A stretch of DNA of 64,000 nt from Bacteroidales bacterium. GTDB taxonomy: Bacteria; Bacteroidota; Bacteroidia; Bacteroidales; WRLA01. Of this stretch, positions 1 to 8,647 are shown piece by piece; the stretch's first letter is position 1, and the number at the start of each line of letters is the position of its first letter. A program made the position numbers and the translations under genes. The stretch spans positions 1 to 64,000 of the forward strand of contig WRLA01000006.1 of NCBI GenBank assembly GCA_009777825.1, given 5' to 3'. The notes beneath the pieces were generated by a model. It ran no database searches, was not told the origin of the DNA, and saw only the letters and a program-made list of their open reading frames with translations.

Positions 1-57
1 CTGATTATCAATAAATTACGAAAACACAAAGGCTTCTTTATTTAAAAGATTGGACAG

Positions 58-178
58 GTATGTCTTTTTAACCACAAAGAGCACGAAGTACACACAAAGG
101 TTCACAAATACAATATGCTGTATAACAATTCTTTGTGATACTTTGTGAATATCCTTTGTGATACTTTGTGGTAAAAAA
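58..178. repeat. Interspersed palindromic repeat (ctttgtg family)
   Basis: The stretch holds motifs such as accacaaag, cacaaaggttcac and two tandem ctttgtgatactttgtg units. The left half (acaaag) is roughly the reverse complement of the right half (ctttgtgg), so the whole could fold into a long imperfect hairpin. The same sequence family recurs at 46325-46420 and 63770-63866. I see no credible gene between 1 and 480 apart from the promoter copy at 200-207; the minus-strand reading frame over 16-285 is low-complexity and looks spurious. Confidence 0.6.
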
Positions 179-199
179 GATAAAATGACAAAAAATCCG

Positions 200-207
200 T
201 ACCTTTG
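200..207 (+). promoter_or_regulatory. Bacteroidetes -7 box (TAnnTTTG), duplicated copy
   Basis: TACCTTTG lies in a segment of about 50 bp that is nearly identical to the promoter and leader of the outer-membrane barrel gene at 4119. Here the ATG that follows runs into a stop within three codons. It is therefore either a promoter left without its gene or one that drives the distant HTH gene at 481. Confidence 0.55.
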
Positions 208-480
208 CCCTCGTAATTTTAAAATAATAATAACGATGACGTAAATTATGTATTGACGATTATCTCTTGTGTAAGAAACGACCAATTTATGCGCGAGGAC
301 GTAAGCATGCTATGAATACATCATGGTGGCGGGAGTGTCTCTTTTGTTTCTTTTGGTTGCGCAAGGCTCTTGGTCGTGCCTTTACACACTAATTTTGAGC
401 GGAGGTTTATCCCTTTTTTATTGGGGAAATCGTCGTAACAGAAATAGAATCATTTATAAAACGACTTAATACCCTTTTTT

Positions 481-987
481 ATGAAGAAATATCTACCCAT
501 TGGTTCCCTGATTCGTCAGGAGTTGAAAGCGCAGGAGCGCCCTATTGCATGGCTTGCCCGGAAAGTGGATTACTCCGGCAGAGACGCGGAAGATCACTAC
601 AGCGCCGTTTGCAAGATTTTAAAGCGGAATCATATAGATTCGGCGTTGCTTTGGAGTATATCCAAGGTGCTGAAATATGATTTTTTTGCGCGTTATTCCG
701 CTTTTTTACGAGAGCAGTTGCCGGGCATTGCCGTAAAAACGCCCACCGAAGAAGTCATAGACGCCGAAAGAGTGCCCATCGGGGAACTGATTCTTCGGGA
801 GTTGAAAAGACAGGAGCGCTCCATCTCATGGCTTGCCGAGAAAACAGTTTATTCCCATGGCTCCCTGTGCATGACTTTGAAACGGGATCATATAGATACG
901 GCGTTGCTTTTGAATATATCGAAGGTGCTGGAGTATGATTTTTTTGCGTACTATAATCTAAAAAAATCTTACCTTTGCCGCGTTTAA
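481..987 (+). CDS. Tandem-duplicated XRE-like helix-turn-helix protein
   Basis: The protein has 168 residues and consists of two copies of one module of about 65 residues, at roughly 6-72 and 98-158. Each module starts P-I-G-x-L-I and carries an HTH-like core (WLA-K) and a conserved tail with HID-ALL-ISKVL-YDFF. Bacteroidales genomes usually encode this module as a single-domain small regulator of about 90-100 residues, so this looks like an internal duplication that could act as a covalent dimer; that is inference. The first module has a short insertion (residues about 30-38) next to its putative recognition helix. The last codons read through the promoter of the next gene, which suggests both are expressed close together. 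The ATG at 481 is the first in frame. No ligand or target can be named. Confidence 0.7.
   Translation: MKKYLPIGSLIRQELKAQERPIAWLARKVDYSGRDAEDHYSAVCKILKRNHIDSALLWSISKVLKYDFFARYSAFLREQLPGIAVKTPTEEVIDAERVPIGELILRELKRQERSISWLAEKTVYSHGSLCMTLKRDHIDTALLLNISKVLEYDFFAYYNLKKSYLCRV
970..977 (+). promoter_or_regulatory. Promoter of the Rpn nuclease gene
   Basis: TACCTTTG lies inside the last codons of the HTH gene, with a TTTG at 945-948 as the likely -33 element (21 bp apart). The nuclease ATG follows at 997. Confidence 0.6.
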
Positions 988-996
988 AAAAAAGTT

Positions 997-1866
997 ATGG
1001 CACATTATCTTGACCCGAAGAATGATTTAACGTTTAAGCGCGTGTTCGGCGAGCACAAGCATCTTTGTATGAGTTTGATTAACAGCATGTTGCCGTTGGA
1101 AAAGCCAATAGTCAGCCTTGAATATAAATCGGGCGAATTGGTACCCGAATTGACAGATATATTGCGTAACACAAGCGTTGATGTGCGTTGCATTGATGAA
1201 GATGGGCGGCAATTTATTGTAGAAATGCAGATGTACTGGTCGGAAAGTTTCAAAAGTCGCGTATTGCTCAACGCCTCGAAAGCGTACATTAAGCAGTTGG
1301 ATAAGGCACAAGATTTCGAATTGCTACAACCTGTATATGCTTTGAGTTTTGTAAATAACAAGTTTGAGAAATCGCCGGAGATGGAAAACGAGTATTACCA
1401 TTACTACAAGATAGTCAATATAAAAGATACCGAAAAACAGATTAAGGGTTTGGAATTTCTCTTTGTCGAACTGCCGAAGTTTAAACCGCAAGGGCGTGCA
1501 GAGAAAAAATTGCACGAGTTATGGCTTCGTTTTCTGACCGAAGTTAACGAAAGTGCAAGCGAAGTTCCCGAAGAGTTATTGGAGAACGAATACACCCGCG
1601 AAGCAGTCAGTTATATGGAAACGGCTGCCTACACAAAAGATCAGTTAGACGCCTACGACAAGTGGAAAATTGACGCCATAACCGAGCGAAGCGTTATCAA
1701 CGAAGCATTGCGGAAAGGACTCGAAAAAGGAAAAGCCCAAGGCAAAGCCGAAGAACGATATCAGTTAGTAATCAACTCCCACAGCGCAGGAATCCCCATC
1801 TCCACCATCGCTACCATCACGAACCTCTCCATAGAACAAGTTACCGAAATACTAAAGCGGCTTTAA
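997..1866 (+). CDS. Rpn family recombination-promoting nuclease / PD-(D/E)XK putative transposase
   Basis: The protein has 289 residues. Its N-terminus (DPKNDLTFKRVFGE) is typical of the Rpn/TIGR01784 family. A PD-(D/E)XK active site is visible as Asp62 followed by Glu76-x-Gln78 in a VDVR...FIVEMQM context. Rpn proteins of E. coli are DNA endonucleases that promote recA-independent recombination. The tail has a charged KGLEKGKAQGKA stretch and then an HTH-like segment (TIATITNLSIEQVTEIL). A near-identical paralogue lies at 39480-40379 and a more distant one at 42614-43594. The gene converges with the T9SS protein downstream, leaving 11 bp and no visible terminator. The ATG is placed 20 bp after a clear -7 box. 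Confidence 0.85.
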   Translation: MAHYLDPKNDLTFKRVFGEHKHLCMSLINSMLPLEKPIVSLEYKSGELVPELTDILRNTSVDVRCIDEDGRQFIVEMQMYWSESFKSRVLLNASKAYIKQLDKAQDFELLQPVYALSFVNNKFEKSPEMENEYYHYYKIVNIKDTEKQIKGLEFLFVELPKFKPQGRAEKKLHELWLRFLTEVNESASEVPEELLENEYTREAVSYMETAAYTKDQLDAYDKWKIDAITERSVINEALRKGLEKGKAQGKAEERYQLVINSHSAGIPISTIATITNLSIEQVTEILKRL

Positions 1867-1877
1867 AATCATGTAAC

Positions 1878-4013
1878 TTACCTCGCCACCATCACCCGTT
1901 TGGTAACGCTGTTTCCGTTAGCGTCATAGACTTTGAAGAGATAGATGCCTGTGTTATAAGCAGATACGTCAACGACGTTGTCGGTTGTTGTTGTTATCAT
2001 CTGTCCGATGGTGTTGTAAACTTCTGCTTTGGCGAAGTTTTTGGCAGCGATGGTTACCGAGGTATTGGAGGGGTTGGGGTAGATGACAACGCTGTTGGCG
2101 AGTTCGTTGATGCCTGTGCAGTCGGCGGTTGCGGAGACGGAGACAAACCATGATGTATTCTCTTCGCAGATGGTTTTAATGCTCCACGTATAGGTTGTTC
2201 CGTTGATAAAGTTGAAGTTGTCGGTATAGGGCGGAGCGGTAACTTTGTCTAATGTAACGTTGTTTCTTCTGATTTCATACGCTACGGCGCCGTCCACAGG
2301 CGTCCAGGTGATGGTTGCCGGTGTACAGCCATCTTCGATAATTACTGTGGCATCGGTTACGGGGTCACAAACCGGTGGTGGCGGCGGTACGCCTTCAACA
2401 GTGAAAAAGGTGTAATTGTTATCTACCTCACCATGATCAGGCGTTCCGCCAACAACTGTGTAAATGCCCGGGTAAGGATCCGTTTGCGCCATCAGATACA
2501 TTTTGTTGTCTTCGAAGCCGGCTAAGGTCAGATAGGCAAATTCCTGATCAATATATGTAGCGTAATTTACAAGATGTTCTGTCTTTGTCCAGGTCATTCC
2601 GCCATTGTAAGAGACGGTATAAAAGGGATGACGGAGCCAGCGACTGTTTTTATCCCCGCCATCCAACAATCCGAGATAAGCCAATCGCACGTTGTTGTCT
2701 GCGTCAAATGTCATTTGAGGGAATGAGAACATGCCGGCTTGACCATAACTTGTTCCAGCCCAAGAAATGGCATCTTCTACCATCGAATAATAGTGTTCAT
2801 CATGTAGTGGTGTAAAATATCCGACAATGGGCCATGTGGGATAGGTAGAAATCACATACCATTGATTATCATGCGATAGATCCCAGTCGAAATAGTTTTC
2901 CAATAAAGGATATATCTCATGGCGGACAAAATCGGTAGATCCGTTAATCGGCGTCATATCTTCACTCCAGTAAGAGAGGAAAGAGGTGAACATTCCCCAA
3001 AAATAGTTAAATCCATTATCGGTATTCATCGCCATTATCGCCGAAAAGGCAACATGGATTTTCCCATCGTTATCCAAAGCGATACATCCTTGTTGAGGGA
3101 TATAGACGGTATCGGCATACATGTCGGGCGTTACATCATTGCGGACAGGGGTGTCAAAAAATTTGATACACTCCCACGTATCCCCGTTATCCGGTGATTT
3201 TAACACATACCCGTGATCTCCCATCCGTATAAAAGAACATGCCACGGTATTTCCACGCACGGCCCAGCTTGTTCCGTCTGCATAATAAGACTCTTGGTCC
3301 CATGTTTCTCCTACCATTTCGGGGACTATTTGCGATTCAATGTCCCAGGTGCTTCCATCCTGTGTTCTAAAATAAAGCATTGGGGTGCCGTATCCATGAT
3401 ATAGCACATTTGGTATATCCGAGTTACTCATAGGAGTTACGATATGGATATATTGATGATTTGTTCCGCTGGTGGTCATGGAAGCCCATGCCATAAAGTG
3501 ATGTGGGTTAGCATCAGCAGGATAGGGAACGGGCGTAATTGTCCATTCGCCTTGCCCTTTGTCTTCACGGGTCAATAATACGAGACCGTCTAAAATTTGT
3601 ACGTCATTATATACATAAGAGTCATAACTTCGGGCAAGGATGGCTTCGCCGTTAGCGCCCCATTGTGCATACGAGGGCCAATAGAGCGGGATTCCGCCTA
3701 CTCTATTTTCCTGGTTTTCCGGATCATACTCATCCCAACTCCAAGTTTCTCCTCCATCCGTGGAATAAGAGTAGCCGACGCCTCTCAACGGAGTGCTACT
3801 ATAGGTTCCTTCAAATGGAAGATTATCATCATTTGTCCATGTACAGCCGATAAAGCCGTCGTCGTGCCGTTGGGTCATCGGGTAAACCGAGCCTTGCGTC
3901 TGCCGGTCATAACTTTGTGAAACACCTGCGGATTGCCATAATCTGACTTCAACCTGTGCTACAGCAGACATTGCCAAGCCTGCGATGAGCATACATAATA
4001 AATTTTTTTTCAT
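1878..4013 (-). CDS. Secreted Asp-box (BNR-like) protein with Fn3 domain and T9SS sorting domain
   Basis: The protein has 711 residues. A signal peptide (KKNLLCMLIAGLAMSAVAQ) is followed by a large sialidase-like region containing Asp-box motifs: STDGGETW, SPDNGDTW and YNGGMTW. Such motifs mark beta-propeller folds but do not show that it is a sialidase, and I cannot identify the catalytic arginine triad. A fibronectin-type-III-like domain follows the PPPPP linker (after about residue 545), and the end is a type A T9SS sorting domain (IYPNPSN ... GIYLFKVY ... KRVMVAR). It is therefore exported to the cell surface or medium through the Por/T9SS machinery. It is transcribed from a -7 box at 4038-4045, divergent from the barrel gene at 4119. 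Confidence 0.8.
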   Translation of the reverse strand: MKKNLLCMLIAGLAMSAVAQVEVRLWQSAGVSQSYDRQTQGSVYPMTQRHDDGFIGCTWTNDDNLPFEGTYSSTPLRGVGYSYSTDGGETWSWDEYDPENQENRVGGIPLYWPSYAQWGANGEAILARSYDSYVYNDVQILDGLVLLTREDKGQGEWTITPVPYPADANPHHFMAWASMTTSGTNHQYIHIVTPMSNSDIPNVLYHGYGTPMLYFRTQDGSTWDIESQIVPEMVGETWDQESYYADGTSWAVRGNTVACSFIRMGDHGYVLKSPDNGDTWECIKFFDTPVRNDVTPDMYADTVYIPQQGCIALDNDGKIHVAFSAIMAMNTDNGFNYFWGMFTSFLSYWSEDMTPINGSTDFVRHEIYPLLENYFDWDLSHDNQWYVISTYPTWPIVGYFTPLHDEHYYSMVEDAISWAGTSYGQAGMFSFPQMTFDADNNVRLAYLGLLDGGDKNSRWLRHPFYTVSYNGGMTWTKTEHLVNYATYIDQEFAYLTLAGFEDNKMYLMAQTDPYPGIYTVVGGTPDHGEVDNNYTFFTVEGVPPPPPVCDPVTDATVIIEDGCTPATITWTPVDGAVAYEIRRNNVTLDKVTAPPYTDNFNFINGTTYTWSIKTICEENTSWFVSVSATADCTGINELANSVVIYPNPSNTSVTIAAKNFAKAEVYNTIGQMITTTTDNVVDVSAYNTGIYLFKVYDANGNSVTKRVMVAR

Positions 4014-4037
4014 TAGTATAATATTTTAAAGATGGTG

Positions 4038-4045
4038 CAAAGATA
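4038..4045 (-). promoter_or_regulatory. Promoter of the Asp-box T9SS protein
   Basis: TATCTTTG read on the minus strand, 25 bp before the ATG at 4013. It forms a divergent promoter pair with the plus-strand box at 4086-4093. Confidence 0.65.
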
Positions 4046-4085
4046 GTGATTTTTGCGTAAAAAATATAAAATGATAAAAAATCCG

Positions 4086-4093
4086 TACCTTTG
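4086..4093 (+). promoter_or_regulatory. Promoter of the outer-membrane barrel gene
   Basis: TACCTTTG, 26 bp before the ATG at 4119. The surrounding 50 bp are duplicated near 182-230. Confidence 0.65.
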
Positions 4094-4118
4094 CCCTCGT
4101 AATTATTAAAATAATAAT

Positions 4119-4739
4119 ATGAAAAAACTATTATTAGCAGCAGTATTAACATTTACAGTAGGAAGCGCTTTTGCGCAACGAGAGATGCTATTTGGCGTCA
4201 AACTTGGCGGTAATTTTTCTACCATTCTCGGAGGTGGGACGGGTGGTATCATGGGAAAGAGTGGTTTTCATGCCGGAGTAACGGTAGATTATGGCTTCAA
4301 CGACGAACTGTTTTTGGTTTCCGGCTTAGAATTGACCCGAAAGGGATTCAAAGGGGAAGTGAGTTTGTACGGTCTTCCCGTCGTTAAAGTTACCGGCAAC
4401 GCCTATTATGTGCAACTTCCAATCCATCTGGCTTACAAGTTTGATGTGGGTTTGGTAAAATTAGTTCCCGAACTCGGACCATACTTTGCATACGGAATTG
4501 GCGGTAAAATGGAAGCTGAGGCTGACGGGCTATTAGGAGGCGCGGGAGATTATTTTGGCGATCCTAAAAAAGGATATTGCAAGGCATTTGACTTGGGTAT
4601 TGGCGTTGCTTTTGGCGTTGAACTTGGAAGAATCGGCGTAAAAATCGGTTACGATTATGGTTTATTGAATATAGATTTCTTAGATGACTATAGAAACATA
4701 AACGGTAACCTTTACCTCTCTGTAGGATGTAAATTCTAA
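4119..4739 (+). CDS. Porin family outer-membrane beta-barrel protein
   Basis: The protein has 206 residues with a signal peptide (KKLLLAAVLTFTVGSAFAQ). Alternating, glycine-rich amphipathic strands follow (FGVKLGGNFS, GFHAGVTVDYGF, LPIHLAYKFDVG) and the chain ends in a beta-signal-like phenylalanine (YLSVGCKF). This matches the PorT/OMP_b-brl family of small eight-stranded barrels in Bacteroidetes, which includes adhesion and T9SS accessory proteins. The exact role is not readable. The gene stands alone between a divergent T9SS protein and a repeat-rich region. Confidence 0.8.
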   Translation: MKKLLLAAVLTFTVGSAFAQREMLFGVKLGGNFSTILGGGTGGIMGKSGFHAGVTVDYGFNDELFLVSGLELTRKGFKGEVSLYGLPVVKVTGNAYYVQLPIHLAYKFDVGLVKLVPELGPYFAYGIGGKMEAEADGLLGGAGDYFGDPKKGYCKAFDLGIGVAFGVELGRIGVKIGYDYGLLNIDFLDDYRNINGNLYLSVGCKF

Positions 4740-4785
4740 AAAAAGTCAAGTCAAAAAAGTTTTCGTAGGAGGGCAAAAGCCTTTT

Positions 4786-4885
4786 TAGCCGCAAGGTGCG
4801 CAATGAAAGCGCAAAGGACGCAAAGGGTAACGCCGTTATCAACTTTTTGCGCCCTTTGTGAAAAACCTTTGCGCCCTTTGTGGTA
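4786..4885. repeat. Palindromic repeat (gcaaagg-acgcaaag family)
   Basis: Left arms carrying ccgcaagg, gcgcaaaggacgcaaag and right arms carrying ctttgcgccctttgtgg can pair into a long hairpin. It begins about 45 bp after the stop of the barrel gene. Relatives lie at 8505-8611, 33546-33633, 48600-48712, 50995-51030 and 62205-62230. Confidence 0.65.
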
Positions 4886-4900
4886 AAAAAGATAAAATGA

Positions 4901-5200
4901 CAAAAAAAATCTTACCTTTGGTGTCCTAATGGAGACGGTCAGGCTCTTGTTATTTACAAATTCAACAAGTTAACACAGGAGAACATTGATTACCTAAAAA
5001 GTTTTGCTCTTAAACCATTGCCAATTTCAGAGAAAGACAGTAAATTAATGACATTTAATGAAATCCCCAAAGAATATTTTAATGTAGATACAGGTTATTA
5101 CATTTATGAACCATTAAGCACCCATGATCCTAGAGATTATAAAGTATTCGTAGTTGATACTGAGAAGAAAATGGCAATTTTATATTATCAATATATGTAA
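4901..5200 (+). pseudogene. 3' remnant of an unrecognised gene
   Basis: A reading frame is open from 4901 to the stop at 5198-5200. It encodes a plausible globular C-terminus (NGDGQALVIYKFNKL ... DTGYYIYEP ... VFVVDTEKKMAILYYQYM). No ATG start occurs in frame; the only in-frame initiator is a TTG at 5018 that would cut into the conserved-looking part. The frame runs directly out of a promoter-like copy (TACCTTTG, 4913-4920), so the 5' end appears to have been lost by a rearrangement. I do not recognise the family. From 5201 to 5328 nothing recognisable is seen. Confidence 0.5.
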
Positions 5201-5328
5201 CAGTAAGAAAAAAACAATTAAAACACATACGACAACCCTATTCGTACCTTGCCGTGGACGAGACCGAAATAGGCTGGGGCAATCGTATTCCGTTATGGCT
5301 GTTCGGGTTGCTGTATTGATTTCACTCT

Positions 5329-6600
5329 TCACGACGACCTCAGCAAATAATCCCCAATCCTGCACTGCAAACATTTTTTTGCGGCACAGTAATTCTGTTT
5401 CAGGTGGATGAGCGCTTGCGACTCCATGGCGTTGGCTGCCTTGACGCCGCTTTGCTCCCAGTGGCGAGTGATGACGTTCTCTTCGGGAGGCAGTTGTTGG
5501 AAAAAACGAATGGCGTTTTCGCAATATGACAACTCTCGGTGAACACGTCCATAAACAAAGATAAACGGGATTATAGTGTTGATAAGCAGCAGGTTGATGG
5601 CGTCGTCGCCGAGGTTTTTTTCTCTTTTTGGGGAGGGTTTCCCGAAACGGTAATGATTTTCCCAGTAGGGTGACGCCTTGACCTGAAACATGGATTTCAG
5701 TTGGCTAATGTCGGAAACTTTCAATATTTCGGAGAATCTGATGCCGCCGTTCCGTACAATTTCGGCGAGTTGCGACAAGCGAACGGTCGGGAAATTTCCC
5801 GGATGGGTGCGCATAAACTTCCACAGATGTTTTTCCATCGGCGTCAGCGTGTATTTTTTGCGGAAGAAGTCGAAATCTTTTTGTAGCGCTTGCGGGTATT
5901 CGTCCTCGAAGTCTTCGTCCAACAATCCTGCCATGCCGTAGAGGATGGCTTCTATGTAGGAACGGTTGTCAGCGTGTTTCAGCAGCGTGAGCAACGGTAG
6001 CGTTCTGCCAAGTAGTTCAAAAGGCTCGGCGTTGACCTTGAAACCGAAATTTCGGCAAAACCGAATGTAAAAACTTGTATCCCAGTCGTTTTTGGTACGT
6101 TCCAACAGCGCTTCTATCTCTTTTTGGCGTTTGATAAGACGTTCGGCGGCGATATTTTCCAACCAACTCAACACCACGAAATCATCACAGGAAGCGACCG
6201 AGTCGGCGCACGGGACAAAGCCTTTTCCTGCGATCATCCGTTCATAACGCTCTAACAGTTTGAGGTCGAACTTGTCGGCTATTTCCAATGTCGGAACGGG
6301 TTGGTTGTTGCTGTAACGCACCGGCGCATTGTCTTGGACGACGACGTGCAAGATGATAGCGTCGTAGTTTCTGTCTTCGTGGTGTTTGTGCAACGTCCAG
6401 TCTGACGATTTCAGGTGCAGTTCGACATTTCCCGCCCATTCGGTAGCGCCGATTTTGAGACGGGCGTTGAAAAAGTCGGGACCTGATTCCAGATTGCGTG
6501 TGCCGGGATGAATGATCTGCAACTGCTCCCCGCTTGTCAGGGTTAAATCGCCGGTAATCAACCGGTTCTGCCAGATGTAATAGATAAATTGTTCATTCAT
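5329..6600 (-). CDS. DUF2851 family protein
   Basis: The protein has 423 residues and matches the Bacteroidetes-wide DUF2851 family. Its N-terminus has YYIWQNRLI, then a conserved stretch (SGPDFFNARL, WAGNVELHLKSSDW, HHEDRNYDAIILHVV) and a cysteine pair near the end (CLQC). The function of the family is unknown. The start overlaps the end of the GT39 gene by 8 bp, so the two are probably co-transcribed. Confidence 0.8.
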   Translation of the reverse strand: MNEQFIYYIWQNRLITGDLTLTSGEQLQIIHPGTRNLESGPDFFNARLKIGATEWAGNVELHLKSSDWTLHKHHEDRNYDAIILHVVVQDNAPVRYSNNQPVPTLEIADKFDLKLLERYERMIAGKGFVPCADSVASCDDFVVLSWLENIAAERLIKRQKEIEALLERTKNDWDTSFYIRFCRNFGFKVNAEPFELLGRTLPLLTLLKHADNRSYIEAILYGMAGLLDEDFEDEYPQALQKDFDFFRKKYTLTPMEKHLWKFMRTHPGNFPTVRLSQLAEIVRNGGIRFSEILKVSDISQLKSMFQVKASPYWENHYRFGKPSPKREKNLGDDAINLLLINTIIPFIFVYGRVHRELSYCENAIRFFQQLPPEENVITRHWEQSGVKAANAMESQALIHLKQNYCAAKKCLQCRIGDYLLRSS

Positions 6601-8494
6601 GACGATAATATATTTTTATTGGGATGGGGACATTACTATTGCCAGTATAATATAACCCCGGCTGCTGAACACAAATATAAGCATCGCACTTGCCCGACGC
6701 CTCAGGCATTTCGACGTCCATGTCAATAATAACGCTCTCCCCCGCTTTCACAACCGTGCTATTTATTTGAGGAACAGCGTCATACATGATTTTTCTCCCT
6801 TGTTTCAAGACAAAACGAATGCGTGCCACCTCTTTTTCGTTCCCTATAATAATATGGTATTGGTACGGATTGGTAAGTTTGACTTGTATCTGTGTCGGTT
6901 CATTGGCGGGCAGGTTTTCGGGGAGGTTGATAAATTCGGCGGTCATGCGGCGCACCGGAAGATAGTTTTCGTAGTAGTCGAACCGGAACTCCCGTCCGTC
7001 CGCCAAAGGCACGATGTGAGCGCCGTCCGGTGATTCTAAGGCGACGGTTTTTCCTGCTATGCGGTCGTCGTAGTCCAAATATTTATATTGGTTGGAACGA
7101 GAATAGACACTCAGTTGCGTCGTAGCAAGTTGCTCATTATAAAACATATAGACTGATGGTTTCTTATAAGACGGCTGAAAGATTACCGGATAATCGCCTA
7201 CTGCCTGAGCGATGCGGCGATTATTTTCCTTCTCTTGAAAAAAGAGAAAGTCAATCTGCGTAAAACTCCCCGCGACCAAAAAAACACGTGCGACCATATA
7301 GCCGGCAATAGTGATATAAGCGAAGATGCGCACGACTTTGGTCGTTTTCGGTTTATCTTTAAGGTATTGGAACAGGATATAGCAGATGCACAACGCCGTC
7401 GGAAGCAACCATTGCGGCTGAGTTGCCGTTTTTCGGATAGAAATCAGAAAGAAGAGGTAGAAACCGAGCGTCATAAAATAGAGACTGCGTTCAAACCTGT
7501 CTGCCGGCTTGCGCCGAATTAACGCAACGATAAATAGCAGAAATAAAAACGGATGGTAGCACAGTATCGTATTATAAAAATATTCTATTAGATTGAATAT
7601 CAAGAATCTACCCTGTCCTCTTTCTAAAACATGAAAACGGAAAGTATCAAAATTGTGATCATACAGCCACATAAAGTGCGGTAATAGCAACGCCGCCGCA
7701 ACCAAAGCAATAAGGTAAAAACGTGGATTCCGCAACAATTTCACAATGTCGGGCAGCATGACCAACGAGAAGACCAAAACACCGTGATATTTGCTGTATA
7801 TGAGCATGGCGATGGTTAATCCTGTGAAACAGGCAGTTAGAACAGTATTTTTGTTCATAAACGAGCGGTACGCCGTCAGAAACAGTACGGTAGAAAAGAG
7901 CAACGGAGCGTCGGGCGTAGCAATGAAACCATAAACCTGCAATACGGGGATGGAGGCGCAGAGGAGGAAGAAGAGTACTGCTCCGTCATTGCGGGCTTGA
8001 CCTGCAATCTCCTTGTTCTCACTGTTATTTGAGAGGATTCCTGCTTTCGCAGGAATGACGGTGTTGTTACTGGATTGCTTCGCTCCGCTCGCAATGACGA
8101 CATTCTCGACAGAGTTTAGCAACCTCCAGAAAAGATACAAATAAACCGGCTGCAACAGCGTAACAAAAAAACGCACTCCGAGCGTCGTCTTACCGAAGAT
8201 GGCAGTTCCCATACGGACAAGCCAGGCGATAAACGGCGGATGGTCGAAATAGCCCCACGACAGATGGTTGGAATAGACCCAATAGTAGGCTTCGTCCACG
8301 TCAAGTTCGGTGAACGTAGCCTGTAACAGGTTGATAATCCACCATAGCAGCAACAATAGTATCAGCAGAGAATTTGGATGAATGTATGACAAATTGCGAA
8401 GTTTTGCGACATGTTCGCGTAATGCGCCGGATTCCTCATTCCGCTTCGCTCCATTCGGAATAACACGCAATGGCTTATAAGGAGGCTGTCTCAT
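6593..8494 (-). CDS. GT39/ArnT-like glycosyltransferase with in-frame repeat insertions
   Basis: The protein has 633 residues. It is an integral membrane dolichyl- or polyprenyl-phosphate-sugar-dependent transferase of the GT39 (PMT/ArnT) superfamily. An acidic DVDEAYYWVYS loop and WGYFDHPP follow the first membrane helix, as in the family, and about ten further hydrophobic segments follow; the last 150 residues are soluble. Two oddities are visible. The first 40 residues (IPNGAKRNEES) are translated repeat DNA, with the ATG inside a GAGACAGCCTC terminator-like sequence, so the native start seems to be replaced. A 116-bp palindromic repeat (7984-8099) is read in frame between two membrane segments, giving residues such as VIASGAKQS and PAKAGI. 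Acceptor and donor sugars are unknown. Confidence 0.8.
   Translation of the reverse strand: MRQPPYKPLRVIPNGAKRNEESGALREHVAKLRNLSYIHPNSLLILLLLLWWIINLLQATFTELDVDEAYYWVYSNHLSWGYFDHPPFIAWLVRMGTAIFGKTTLGVRFFVTLLQPVYLYLFWRLLNSVENVVIASGAKQSSNNTVIPAKAGILSNNSENKEIAGQARNDGAVLFFLLCASIPVLQVYGFIATPDAPLLFSTVLFLTAYRSFMNKNTVLTACFTGLTIAMLIYSKYHGVLVFSLVMLPDIVKLLRNPRFYLIALVAAALLLPHFMWLYDHNFDTFRFHVLERGQGRFLIFNLIEYFYNTILCYHPFLFLLFIVALIRRKPADRFERSLYFMTLGFYLFFLISIRKTATQPQWLLPTALCICYILFQYLKDKPKTTKVVRIFAYITIAGYMVARVFLVAGSFTQIDFLFFQEKENNRRIAQAVGDYPVIFQPSYKKPSVYMFYNEQLATTQLSVYSRSNQYKYLDYDDRIAGKTVALESPDGAHIVPLADGREFRFDYYENYLPVRRMTAEFINLPENLPANEPTQIQVKLTNPYQYHIIIGNEKEVARIRFVLKQGRKIMYDAVPQINSTVVKAGESVIIDMDVEMPEASGKCDAYICVQQPGLYYTGNSNVPIPIKIYYRHE
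7984..8099. repeat. Palindromic repeat element inserted in the GT39 coding region
   Basis: The 116-bp element has terminal inverted repeats CGTCATTGCG and CGCAATGACG. Inside are a gcgggcttgacctgcaatc hairpin, a gattcctgctttcgcaggaa hairpin and a tggattgcttcgctccgctcgcaatg unit. All three are translated in the frame of the host gene. Free copies of the same families lie at 18835-18870, 19848-20168, 42570-42600, 48560-48592 and 50866-50945. Confidence 0.8.
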
Positions 8495-8504
8495 AAGTCA
8501 AAAA

Positions 8505-8611
8505 AATTAAACGCAAAGGCGCAAAGATTTTTCGCAAAGTACGCAAAGGATTGATAATAAGATACTTAATCTTTGCGCCCGTTGCATTTTCTTTGCGCCT
8601 TTGCGGTAAAA
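8505..8611. repeat. Palindromic repeat downstream of the PAD-like gene
   Basis: acgcaaaggcgcaaag arms face ctttgcgcctttgcgg arms, giving a long imperfect hairpin that lies about 37 bp after the stop codon of the deiminase gene (minus strand) and upstream of the GT39 gene. It may terminate or stabilise the upstream transcript; that is inference. Confidence 0.6.
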
Positions 8612-8647
8612 AACACTTTTGAGACATCCTCTCTCCTCCCAAAGTGC

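Noticed and set aside
16-285. An 89-codon minus-strand frame
   Set aside because: Low complexity and AT-driven; it overlaps a palindromic repeat and the promoter copy.
312-392. A 26-codon plus-strand frame (NTSWWRECLFCFFWLRKALG)
   Set aside because: Considered as a leader peptide because of its Trp/Cys/Phe content, but there is no attenuator-like structure and no biosynthetic gene follows; left unreported as a gene.
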